In this document: positions 37,251-47,400 of the stretch, one piece after another
How the letters are laid out: each line of letters opens with the position of its first letter
How positions within the stretch are numbered: the stretch's first letter is position 1
Assembly: GCA_002415785.1 (NCBI GenBank)
Contig: DIAJ01000009.1
Coordinates: 37,365-101,364, forward strand
DNA: 64,000 bases
Direction: 5' to 3'
DNA from: Flavobacteriales bacterium UBA5081
Lineage (GTDB): Bacteria; Bacteroidota; Bacteroidia; Flavobacteriales_E; Vicingaceae
The notes under the pieces: model-generated
The model's database searches: none
What the model saw: the letters and a program-made list of their open reading frames with translations, nothing else
Told to the model about the DNA's origin: nothing
Made by a program: the position numbers and the translations under genes

Positions 37251-37286
37251 AAATCAAAGGTAGTTAATTGGTTTTATTTATCTCAT

Positions 37287-38255
37287 TTATAACGATTTTA
37301 AGAAGCTGAAGGAAGCTCTTTGCCCGACCGTATTTTCTACTTCTAAGAAATAAATTCCGGTGGGCAAATGCCCGATGGAAAATTCATGCAAATCGTTTGT
37401 TCTCCTACGCTCAAAGGATACTAACTTTCCACTTAGGTTGTATAAACGAAAATGGCTAAGTACTTCGCTCCCGCTATATGAAACGTAAAAATGCTCCTTA
37501 GCCGGATTGGGGTAGAGCTTAATTTGAGTTTTTAAACTATTTTCCGCCAAACCAATGGTAGTGTCTTTGGCTTGTACGCTTATTTTGTCAATAAAATAAT
37601 AAGATCCTTTACGGAAAAAATTCAATTCCCCTCCATTGCCCACATTGGTAATCGTATTTTGAGAATTATCCTTAAAACAGCCGATTACGATCACACTCTC
37701 ATTTCCTAAAGCAGTATAGGTGTAATGGAATTTCTCCCAGCCCACTTTGTTAGTCGCATCCCAGGCAGTATCGGAAGCATAAGCCGGACTTAAGCGGCGA
37801 ACAATATTGCCCGAATCATCCGGGATTAAATCCTGTCGGAAAGCCACTTGGATATCTTCCGGAGCCAATGCCAAATGAAAAGAATCCGCCAGACTTAGAT
37901 AAAACTCCACTTCGTATTTTCTTCCGGCAATTAAAGTATCCAGTAACTCCGTTTGCATGTATTCTTTGTCTCTAACTATTCGTAAGTCTACGACACCAAA
38001 TCCAAAATAGGCCACTCCATCGTAAGCATGTTCGTATCCTCTCAAATTATCAGGAGGTCGATGTGCTTCAAAGGGTGGTTGATAATAAGGTGAAAAATAA
38101 TCCGGAGAACCTGGAGTGTTTAACCAAGTATCTAAACCCGGTTGCCCATTGGAAAGCATAATGGTATCCTCAAAACTGGGGTTGGGTACCAAATTTTGAC
38201 TTGCAATTTGTAGGCAAAAGAGGAGGGTTAAGGGTGTAATGAATAGTCGTATCAT
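37287..38255 (-). CDS. Tandem T9SS protein, copy C
   Basis: A 322-residue paralogue. It matches copy B for residues 1-63, then has AHRPPDNLRGYEHAYDG and a private segment GVVDLRIVRDK where the other copies have a QGV-containing segment. It also has a private NESVIVIG stretch near residue 195 where the others read GEKTIVIG, and LIPDDSGNIVRRL in place of NALRRL. The sorting domain is intact. Confidence 0.85.
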   Translation of the reverse strand: MIRLFITPLTLLFCLQIASQNLVPNPSFEDTIMLSNGQPGLDTWLNTPGSPDYFSPYYQPPFEAHRPPDNLRGYEHAYDGVAYFGFGVVDLRIVRDKEYMQTELLDTLIAGRKYEVEFYLSLADSFHLALAPEDIQVAFRQDLIPDDSGNIVRRLSPAYASDTAWDATNKVGWEKFHYTYTALGNESVIVIGCFKDNSQNTITNVGNGGELNFFRKGSYYFIDKISVQAKDTTIGLAENSLKTQIKLYPNPAKEHFYVSYSGSEVLSHFRLYNLSGKLVSFERRRTNDLHEFSIGHLPTGIYFLEVENTVGQRASFSFLKSL

Positions 38256-38291
38256 AAATCAAAGGTAGTTAATTGGTTTTATTTATCTCAT

Positions 38292-39260
38292 TTATAACGA
38301 TTTTAAGAAGCTGAAGGAAGCTCTTTGCCCGGCTGTATTTTCTACTTCTAGAAAATAAATTCCGCTGGGCAAATGTCCGATGGAAAATTCATACAGATTG
38401 TTTGCTTTTCTTTGCTCAACAGTCACCAACTTTCCGCTTAGGTTGTATAAACGAAAATGGCTAAGCGGTTCTGAGCCACTGTAAGCAACATAAAAACGCT
38501 CCTTAGCCGGATTGGGATAGAGCTTAATTTGAGTTTTTAAACTATTTTCTTTTAAACCAATAGTAGTGTCTTTGGCTTGTACGCTTATTTTATCGATAAA
38601 ATAATAAGATCCTTTACGGAAAAAGTTCAATTCCCCTCCATTGTCCACATTGGTTATGGTATTTTGAGAATTGTCTTTAAAACAGCCAATCACTATCGTT
38701 TTTTCTCCGCCCAAAGCGGTATAGGTATAATGGAATTTCTCCCAGCCCACTTTGTTAGTCGCATCCCAGACCGTATCGGAAGCATAAGCCGGGCTTAAAC
38801 GACGTAATGCATTGCCCGAATCATCGGGGAGCAAATTCTTCCGGAAAGCCACTTGGATATCTTCCGGAGCTAAGGCCCAATGAAAAGAATCCGCCAGGCT
38901 TAAATAAAATTCCACTTCGTATTTTCTTCCGGCAATTAAAGTATCCAGCAATTCCGTTTGCATGTACTCCTTATCACCGGATACTCCTTGAAACAAAACT
39001 ACAAATCCAAAATAAGCCACTCCATCATACGCATGTTCATAGCCTCTCGCATTTTGTGGAGTTCTACTTGATTCAAAAGGCGGTTGATAACAAGGTGAAA
39101 AATAATCCGGAGAACCTAAGGTGTTTAACCAGGTATTTAAACCGACTTGACCATTAGAAAGCATAATGGTATCCTCAAAACTGGAGTTGGGTACCAAATT
39201 TTGACTTGCAATTTGCAGGCAAAAAAGGAGGGTTAAGGGTGTAATTAAAAGTCGTATCAT
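38292..39260 (-). CDS. Tandem T9SS protein, copy D (first in array)
   Basis: A 322-residue paralogue and the promoter-proximal member. It has NLVPNSSFED instead of NLVPNPSFED, a unique Cys in DYFSPCYQPPFESSRTPQNARG, and GFVVLFQGVSGDK in the variable segment. The sorting domain contains the private stretch VTVEQRKANNLYEF. It is divergent from an XRE regulator whose start lies 130 bases away. Confidence 0.85.
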   Translation of the reverse strand: MIRLLITPLTLLFCLQIASQNLVPNSSFEDTIMLSNGQVGLNTWLNTLGSPDYFSPCYQPPFESSRTPQNARGYEHAYDGVAYFGFVVLFQGVSGDKEYMQTELLDTLIAGRKYEVEFYLSLADSFHWALAPEDIQVAFRKNLLPDDSGNALRRLSPAYASDTVWDATNKVGWEKFHYTYTALGGEKTIVIGCFKDNSQNTITNVDNGGELNFFRKGSYYFIDKISVQAKDTTIGLKENSLKTQIKLYPNPAKERFYVAYSGSEPLSHFRLYNLSGKLVTVEQRKANNLYEFSIGHLPSGIYFLEVENTAGQRASFSFLKSL

Positions 39261-39338
39261 AAATCAAAGGTAGTTAATTGGTTTTAAATTAGTTTTTAGC
39301 TAAATATCTTATAAAGGTATAAAGAAAGCAAGTAATAC

Positions 39339-39371
39339 TTGCAGAAAAGGCTAAAATAATTTTTACTTTTG
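39339..39371 (+). promoter_or_regulatory. Promoter of the XRE regulator
   Basis: TTG at 39339-39341 and TACTTTTG at 39364-39371 with a 22-base spacer fit the Bacteroidota pattern. The -7 box ends 19 bases before the ATG at 39391. Confidence 0.55.
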
Positions 39372-39390
39372 AGCTATAAATATTTCAAAT

Positions 39391-39786
39391 ATGGAAAAGG
39401 ATAATAAAGGTCGTTCAGAAATAATGGATAAAATTATTCGAAAAATGATTGTTAAGCGCAAAGAAAAGGGGCTGACTCATGAAAATATGGGAATTGAGTT
39501 AGGGATAAGCGCGGCTGCCTATTATAAAATTGAAAGTGGGGCAACCAATTTATCGCTTGAGCGCTTTATTGACATCAGTAAAATATTGGAAATAAAAATG
39601 GAAGAAGTTTTTGATATACAAACACAGAATGTATATAATCAAGAATTTAGGGATCATTCAATAAGTCAACAAATTATTGAGAACATGTATACTGACAATA
39701 AGGAGATGACTGAACGCTATATCAGTACGCTAGAGGGGGAAATAAAACGCTTAAAAGAACTGCTTGGCCATGAACAAACAAAATAA
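39391..39786 (+). CDS. XRE-family helix-turn-helix regulator
   Basis: The 131-residue protein carries an HTH_3 domain at about residues 12-75. Its core is RKEKGLTHENMGIELGISAAAYYKIESGATNLSLERFIDISKILEIKMEEVF. The tail (about 80-131) is polar and helical, ending in a probable coiled coil (MTERYISTLEGEIKRLKELLGHEQTK) that could mediate dimerisation. Target genes are unknown. Its position, divergent from the four-gene T9SS array, makes that array one possible target. I see no partner toxin gene. Confidence 0.88.
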   Translation: MEKDNKGRSEIMDKIIRKMIVKRKEKGLTHENMGIELGISAAAYYKIESGATNLSLERFIDISKILEIKMEEVFDIQTQNVYNQEFRDHSISQQIIENMYTDNKEMTERYISTLEGEIKRLKELLGHEQTK

Positions 39787-40001
39787 AGCTTTTTTGACTG
39801 CCGGCGGGTTGAGGGCATTTCTCAATGTAGTACACATTTGTTTTGTCTAACAGTTTGAGTAGTATAATTCAAAATATTATGTTTAATTGGCTGTTATGGT
39901 AGAAAACAGTGTGGTTACTGTGTCATTAGCCTAAAATATCTTTCAACAAAAGTTAATTATACACTAAAGCATTAGTGGTTTTCTCCAATTGCCTGAATTT
40001 G

Positions 40002-41360
40002 CTATACTAACTCCACAATCTCAAACAAATCCGGGATATGACAGCTCCACTTGTAGGTATCTTCAATTTTTTGACGCAGACAATCAGCAGCATGTGGTTC
40101 GCCATGTACTAAAAACACTTTTTGAGGTTTATTTTTGATTTTACTCAGCCATTCAATAAGTTCTGTTTGATCAGCATGAGCTGAAAGTGAGTTTAAACTG
40201 TAAGTAGATGCTTTTACTTTGTAATATTCACCGTAAATTTTAAGTTCATCAGCTCCTTCTAATAATTTTCTACCTCGAGTTCCCTCTGCTTGGAAGCCCG
40301 CTAGTAATATGGTAGTAGATTCTTGGTTTAAATAGCTCTGCAAATAAGTGAGCACTCGACCACCTGTGACCATACCGCTACCGGCAATAATTATTTTGGG
40401 TGATTTATCCTCCAATATATGCAGCGTTTCTTGAAAGTCTTGTGTTATTTCAAAAGCCTGACACATGTCCACAAATTCCTTAGAACTTAGTTTATGCCAA
40501 GCATGGTGTTCGTAAAAAACTTTTAAAACGTCAGCACCCATGGGGCTGTCCATAATCATTCTCATTTGTGGGATTGATTTTTCTGCTTTCAACTGCCAAA
40601 GCAACAGCATTAAGGTTTGTGTTCGTTCTACAGCAAAAGAAGGAATGATAAAAGTGCCGCCTTTCTCGTAGGTTTTTAAAATGAGGTCTTTTAAAATTTG
40701 CTTCACATCCTCTTCAGGATGGTTTCTGTTGCCATAAGTACTTTCCAAAAAAAGGTAATCGGCTTGTTCAGGGCGTTTAGGGCTCTTCATCAGCAGGTCT
40801 TCATTTCTACCCACATCGCCGGAGAAAACTAACTTTTTTCCATTGGTTTCTATTTCAATAAAACTTGCACCAATGATATGACCGACGTATTGGAAGCGAA
40901 ATTTAAAATCCGGAAAAATGGTTTTCCAGCTGTTTTCATCAACTTCGTGAAAGTAGCTCAATGATTGATGAGCTTCCTTAATGGTGTAGAGCGGTTCAGC
41001 AGGATGGTGTTTGGAGTAGCCTTCTAAATTGGCTTTTTCTGCTTCTTCCTCTTGTATTTTTGCACTATCTAACAAAATAATCTCTGCTATATCTAAAGTA
41101 GGAGCTGTACCATAAATTTTACCTCTAAAGCCCATTTTTATGATTCTGGGAATAAAACCAACGTGATCTAAGTGGCCGTGAGTCAAAATTATTGCATCTA
41201 TGTTTTTAACAGAAACCGGCAAATAAGACCAATTGAGTTCTCTCAGCTTTTTTAAGCCTTGAAATAATCCACAGTCGATTAATACATTATGCTCTCCTGT
41301 TTCAATTAAATATTTAGAACCGGTAACTGTGCCTGCACCTCCTAAAAAATGTACCTTCAT
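40002..41360 (-). CDS. MBL-fold beta-CASP hydrolase with RNA-metabolism domain
   Basis: The 452-residue protein has the metallo-beta-lactamase motif THGHLDHVGFIPRI near residue 60, the GHIIGASFIEI and FSGDVGRNEDLL metal-binding steps, and LFLESTYGNRNH. The beta-CASP insert includes FIIPSFAVERTQ and MIMDSPMGADVLKVF. The C-terminal RMMBL part has SLNSLSAHADQTELIEWL and VFLVHGEPHAADCLRQKI. Relatives include the archaeal and bacterial CPSF-like nucleases, so an endo- or exoribonuclease role is likely but the substrate is unknown. It is transcribed away from the kinase gene. Confidence 0.92.
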   Translation of the reverse strand: MKVHFLGGAGTVTGSKYLIETGEHNVLIDCGLFQGLKKLRELNWSYLPVSVKNIDAIILTHGHLDHVGFIPRIIKMGFRGKIYGTAPTLDIAEIILLDSAKIQEEEAEKANLEGYSKHHPAEPLYTIKEAHQSLSYFHEVDENSWKTIFPDFKFRFQYVGHIIGASFIEIETNGKKLVFSGDVGRNEDLLMKSPKRPEQADYLFLESTYGNRNHPEEDVKQILKDLILKTYEKGGTFIIPSFAVERTQTLMLLLWQLKAEKSIPQMRMIMDSPMGADVLKVFYEHHAWHKLSSKEFVDMCQAFEITQDFQETLHILEDKSPKIIIAGSGMVTGGRVLTYLQSYLNQESTTILLAGFQAEGTRGRKLLEGADELKIYGEYYKVKASTYSLNSLSAHADQTELIEWLSKIKNKPQKVFLVHGEPHAADCLRQKIEDTYKWSCHIPDLFEIVELV

Positions 41361-41498
41361 AGTTTTGATTTGTTTGATAAAGCTAAGATTTTAAACTCAA
41401 TTTTAGCCTCTAGGTAAATCACCTATTTGTCAAAAAAATCTTTAACAACTGTTAAACTTTTGCTTAAGTTTATGCCACCTTAATTTTCTGATTTAACG

Positions 41499-44400
41499 AT
41501 GACAAATCAAATTAATTCGCTCAACTTCACTAAAGCTTTTAATCAATCAATTGAATCTTTTCTAAAACTGTTGGTTAAAGCGACAAAGCTCCCTATGGCT
41601 TCTGTGTTAGCTTATAAAGAGGAAGAAATCATTTTTCAAAAAACAGTGGGAGTAGACCATCAACTTTTCAAAAAAGTAGATGATATAAACCTCCAATTTG
41701 ACGGATATTTTAAATCAAAAATGACTCTTGTAAAGTCGGATTTAAAAGGTAGAATACTGGAATTGAATCCTAAAATTGAGTTTATTGAAGGAGTTTTAGG
41801 CAGAAAAGATGAGGTGAGCTATTGTATATTGCTTTTTACTACATCCGATAAAAGTCATCAAGAGGAATTAATATTGGCAGAAAATCAGTTAAGTCACTTA
41901 TTTCTTTCTCAGTTTTTACAAAACCAAAGTGATCGTTTAGAAAACATTATTAACTCAACGGAAGTAGGCACTTGGGAGTGGAACGTACAAAGCGGTGAAG
42001 TGAAAATTAACGACCGTTATGCAGAAATGCTTGGCTATAAGAAAGAAGAGTTAGAGCCTACTACACTAGCTACTTGGCTAAAAATAGTTCATCCTGAAGA
42101 CTCGGGTCTTTCAGATGAATTAACGCAAGAGTGTTTTGATAAAAAAAGAGAGTTCTATAACATTGAATGTCGATTAATTCATAAAGACGGCAGTACGGTA
42201 TGGGTAAATGACCGCGGTAAAGTAATTAGTTGGACTGAGGATGGAAAACCGCTGATTATGGCGGGAACACATACTGACATTACAGAAAGAAAGCTACAAG
42301 AAGAGAGAGGGAAAAATATCATAAATAATGTGCCCGGGGTTGTTTTCCGATATCAACGCTTTAAAGACGGTAGTGATCGTTTATTGATGGTGAGTGAGAA
42401 ATCTAATGAATTGTGGGGTTATTCAGCTGATGAAGTCATGAATAAGAATCAGTTGGTTTGGGATAATTACCACAAAGAGGATTTAGCGAAACACATTGAA
42501 AGTATTGAGCAGTCAGCTAAAAAATTAAGTTATTGGGTGGATGAATGGCGTTATTATCATCCTGAACTCAATGAATATCGTTGGCATCGAGGTTTTGGAA
42601 ACCCTATTAAACAAGATGATGGAAGCATTATATGGGATTCAATTATTAGAGATGTAACCGATGAAATTAACACTCAGAATGAACTAAAAGAAAGTGTTTG
42701 GGAACTTAAGGAGCGAATTAAAGAACAAAAGTGCTTAACTGAAATTAGCCGCTTTTGTGGAGAAATTAAAGATCAAGAACGCTTATTGAGTGAAGCCGCA
42801 AAAATAATACCCAAGGGTTTCCAGTATCCTGATTTTGCATTGACAGAAATTACTTTTAAAGGAAAAAAATACAAATCCAATCAGAAAAAAGATTTTGCTC
42901 ATTCGTTTAGCGTAAAAAAGAAAAAAATTACCGGAAATACCATAAAAATAGAATGTGGTTACACCTATGATGAGCATCAAGTATTTTTAGAAGAAGAAAG
43001 AGAACTACTTCAGCGTATAGCAGATATGCTCATTTTAGCCTTAGAGCGAATTGCTTTAGCGGAGGAAGAAAGAAAATCAAATGAACGTTACGAATCATTA
43101 GTGAATACAGTTGATGGTGTAGTTTGGGAAGCGAATGCAGAAACTTTTCAGTTTATTTATGTTAGTCCGCAAGTGGAGAAATTACTTGGTTATACATCTG
43201 AAGAATGGTTAGCTGAAAAGAACTTTTGGCAAAATCACATCTATGAACCGGATAGAGAAGCTGCAATTAGCTTTTGCCATGGGAAGACTATTGACTCGGT
43301 GAATCATAGTTTCGATTATCGAATGTATAGAAAAGATGGCAGTTTGGTTTGGATTCACGATATTGTTTCGGTAGTTGAAGAACAAGGAAAAGGAAAGTTG
43401 CTAAGGGGAATAATGGTTGATATTTCTGAATCCAAAGCAGTAGAGAACCGATTAAAATCGCTGTATAAAGACAATCACTTGATTTTACAGTCTACTGAAG
43501 AGGGAATTTATGGAGTTGATAATGAGGGGTGTTGTACTTTTATTAATCTGGCAGCAGCTGAGATGCTTGGCTATGAAGTGAATGAGTGCATTGGAAAAAA
43601 TATGCATGAGTTGATTCACTATAAGTCCATTGATGATAAGAAGATTGAAGAAGTTGATTGCCCGATTTATCAAGCTAAAAAAGAACTGAGACCTTGTAGG
43701 GTAGAGGAAGATGTTTTTTGGAGAAAAGAGGGTAGTTCTTTTTATGTTCGTTATTCTTCAACTCCAATCATCGACGAAGGAGAAATTAACGGAGCGGTAG
43801 TCGTTTTTAACGATATAACCGAACAAAAGAAAACAAAAGATGAACTCGCTAAAAACCGTCGACGCTATGAAGCTCTGGTGGAAAATGGAGGCGATGCCGT
43901 GGCCATTTTAGGTTCCGATGGCAGCACGAAGTACGTTTCTCCTTCCATTCAGAATGTTTTAGGTTATTCTGTTGAAGAAGCACTAAAGCTAAGATTAGTG
44001 GATATTGTGCATGATGATGATTTTCATCAAATTGGAAATGTAGTTGAAATAGCAATTAATAATCCGGGGATACCACAACCACCCGATATTGCAAGAGTAC
44101 GACATAAAAACGGACATTTCATTTATGCGGAAGCTATTATTACCAGCATGCTACATGATCCGGCGGTTGGGGGCATAGTTGACAACTTTAGAGATGTAAC
44201 TCCAAGAGTGTTGGCTCAGCAAAAAATTAAAGCCAGCGAAAAGCGCTTTAAGGCATTGGTGCAGGATGGTTCTGAATTGATAGCTGTATTAAATGCTGAT
44301 CGAACTTATCAGTACTTTAGTCCAAACTATAACATTTATACGGGTATAACCGATGAAGGCTTAATCGGTAAAAAAGCCATAGACTTTATTCATCCCGATG

Positions 44401-47400
44401 ATCAAGCTTGGGTGCATGAAGAGTTTAATCGATTGAATGTTGAAGAAAGAATAAAAACTCCCCCATTTAGATTCAAGTACAAAGACGGTTGGCGTTGGAT
44501 TCAAAGTACGGCCATAAATCTTATTGAAGATAAGAATATAAATGGCATTGTAGTGAACAGTGCTGATGTAACCGAAATGATGGAAACGCAAAAGGAGTTG
44601 AAAGAAAGTGAGGCGCGTTACCGTGGTTTTTATGATTCACAGACCAATTATGTGATTCGTACCGATATGGAGGGCAACTATTCTTATGTCAATAAAAAGT
44701 TTTTAGAGGATTTTCTTTGGCTTTATCCCGATGGGAATGCTATAGGGAAAAGTTGTTTTCCTTCTATTTGTGAGCACCACCACCCAAGAGTAATTGAAGT
44801 AGTAGAGGCTTGTATACACAGCCCTGAAAAAGTATTTAAGGTAGAAATAGATAAACCCAAGGAAGACGGTAGCATTGTAACTACTTTATGGGATTTTGTT
44901 TGCGTTTTAGACGCAGCCGGAAAACCATCTGAAATTCAATGCATGGGAATTGACATTACAGAAAGAATTCAATTTGAAAAAGAGCTAAAAAGTAACATTG
45001 CCCGCTTTGAACATGTGAATGAGCTAACCAACGACGCCATTTACGATTGGAATATTTTGGCAGATCATTTTTATTGGGGAAAGAGCTTTAGTCGAATTTT
45101 CGGACATGAGATGTCGGTCATTAAAACAACCTTAGAGAAATGGGAGAAATTGATTCATTCGGAAGACATTAAGGCAGTTGATGAAAGTCTTTCTAGGTTC
45201 TTAAACAATCCTAAACAAAAGCAATGGGATATAGAATATCGCTTTTTAAAAGCCGATGGAACTTATGCTTGGGTGCTGGAGAAAGGTCAGGTTGAAAGAG
45301 ACCAAAATGGTGCCCCTTTTCGAATGGTGGGAATTTTAAGAGACATAACCGAGCGGAAAATTGAAAGCATTCGAAATAGCATGGAACAGCAGTTGGCTGC
45401 TTATTTCCGTCAGAAGAATACATTAAAGCAAACACTAGACAAAAGCTTAAAGTATTTGAGCATTTTTGGCAAGTTTGAAGGAGCAGAAATTTGGTTGGTG
45501 GGGGCTGAGAACAAACAACTAAACTTAGTTGCCAATGTAGGGGTAAGTAAAGAATCAAAAGCATTCATTAAGTCAACTAAAAATGTAAAGAGCTTTAAAA
45601 AGGGAGAAGGAATTCCCGGAACAGTATGGCAAAGTGGAAAGTTACAGCAATGGGATAATATTGGAGATAATGAGCGTTTTATTCGAAGAGTGGAGGCAAA
45701 GAAAAAACATTTTAAATCGGCCATTGGTATTCCACTATACCACAATCAAGAGTTGATTGGTAGTTTGGTATTCTTTGGCAATAAGCTTTCTAAAGATTAC
45801 TTAGATAAGGTGCAGCCATTTTCTCATTTAAAAGATTTTTTGGGAGCAGAGATTAAGCGAAAAAAACAAGAAGAAGAGTTGAGCTTGCTTTTTGAAAGTT
45901 CTCCGGATATTATGGCGATTGCCTCACCAAATAATCATTTTGTAAAAGCAAACCCTGCATTTTGTAAGCTTTTGGGCTACACTGAAGAAGAGTTATGTGA
46001 AAAGGATTTTAACGAATTCTTACATCCTGAGGATTTGGCAAAAACCATGAGCGAATATGTTGAAACCGTTGGTGGAGAGCGAAATGCTAGAAACTTTGTT
46101 AACCGCTACCGCACTAAAAGTGGCGATTACAAATGGATTTCATGGAGTTCTTCGAACCCCTTTGGCGATGAAGGTTTTGTGTTTGCTTATGGCAGAGATG
46201 TAACAGAAATGAAGGAGCTGGAGGAGTTGTTGGAAACGGCAACAAATTTAGTGCGATTAGGGTTTTGGGAGGTTGATTTAGAAAAGAAAGAGGTATATTT
46301 TTCGAAAATTACTAAAGAAATTCACGAGGTTGATGACAGTTATAAACCAACAGTAGAGTCTGCGCTTAGTTTTTACAGAGAAGATTATAGAGATGAAATT
46401 ACTCAAATTGTTGAGAATGCAATGCTGAAAGGGGAGGAGTATGATTACGAAGTTCCTATAATTACAGCTAAAGGCAATGAAGTTTGGGTAAATGCCATTG
46501 GAAAGGTAGAACAAAGAGATGGAAAAACGATTCGTTTTTATGGCAGTTTACAGGACATAACTGATAAAAAACTTCAAGAAAAAGAAATTAACTACCAAAA
46601 TGAGTTGCTTAGTGCTCTAACTCAAATTATTGGTAAACTATTGAGTGAAGATGATTGGTATGAAGTGCTCGATGAGGTATTTGCTTTTGCCGGTAGATCT
46701 GTAGAAGTAGACCGACTGTATTATTTCCAAAACCACAAATCAGAGGAAGGCGAGCTATTGGCTTCACAGCGCTTTGAGTGGACGAAAGAAAACATTAAAC
46801 CGGAAATCAACAATCCAAACCTTCAGAATATGTCGTTGAACATTTTTGAAGATTTTATGAGCGAATTGCACGAAGTTGGCTATTTTCAGGCGGTAGTGAG
46901 TAAAATGAAGGACTCTCCTTTTAAAAGAGAACTGGAGTTTGAAGATATATTAGCGGTACTCATTATTCCACTTTTTATTGATGGGGAGTTTTACGGATTT
47001 ATTGGTTTTGATGACTGCACTATAGAAAGAGAATGGAATCCGGCTGAGGTAAACTTTTTGAGAAGTTTGGCTTCTAATTTAGCCAATGCCATTAAACGTA
47101 GAATCTATAAGCAAAACCTTGAGAAATCTTATGAAGAGCGAAATCAGATTTTGGAAAGTATTGGAGACGGATTCTTTTCGATTAATAGAGATTGGGTGGT
47201 TACCTATTGGAATCAAAAAGCAGAAGAACTATTGCAAACTCCCAAGAGTGTAATCTTAAATAAAAATCTGTGGGAAGTTTTTGAAGATGCTAAAGAATTA
47301 GAGTCCTATCGAGCTTATCATAAGGCTATGAACGATGGAGTCATGGTTCATTTTGAAGATTTTTATGCACCAATAAATCGTTGGTTCGAAATTAGTGCCT

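Larger units (their letters stand above)
35277..39296 (-). repeat. Four-copy tandem gene array, 1005-bp period
   Basis: Gene starts and ends recur at exactly 1005-bp steps (ends 35277, 36282, 37287, 38292). Each unit is a 969-bp gene plus a 36-bp spacer. Spacers are nearly identical and all contain TACCTTTG (minus strand) five bases before the ATG, for example at 36257-36250 and 39272-39265. All differences between copies are substitutions with no net length change. This supports recent unequal duplication followed by diversification. Confidence 0.95.

Noticed and set aside
36797..39157. Plus-strand frames recurring in the tandem array
   Set aside because: They are antisense shadows of conserved codons in the four paralogues and lack start or promoter signals.
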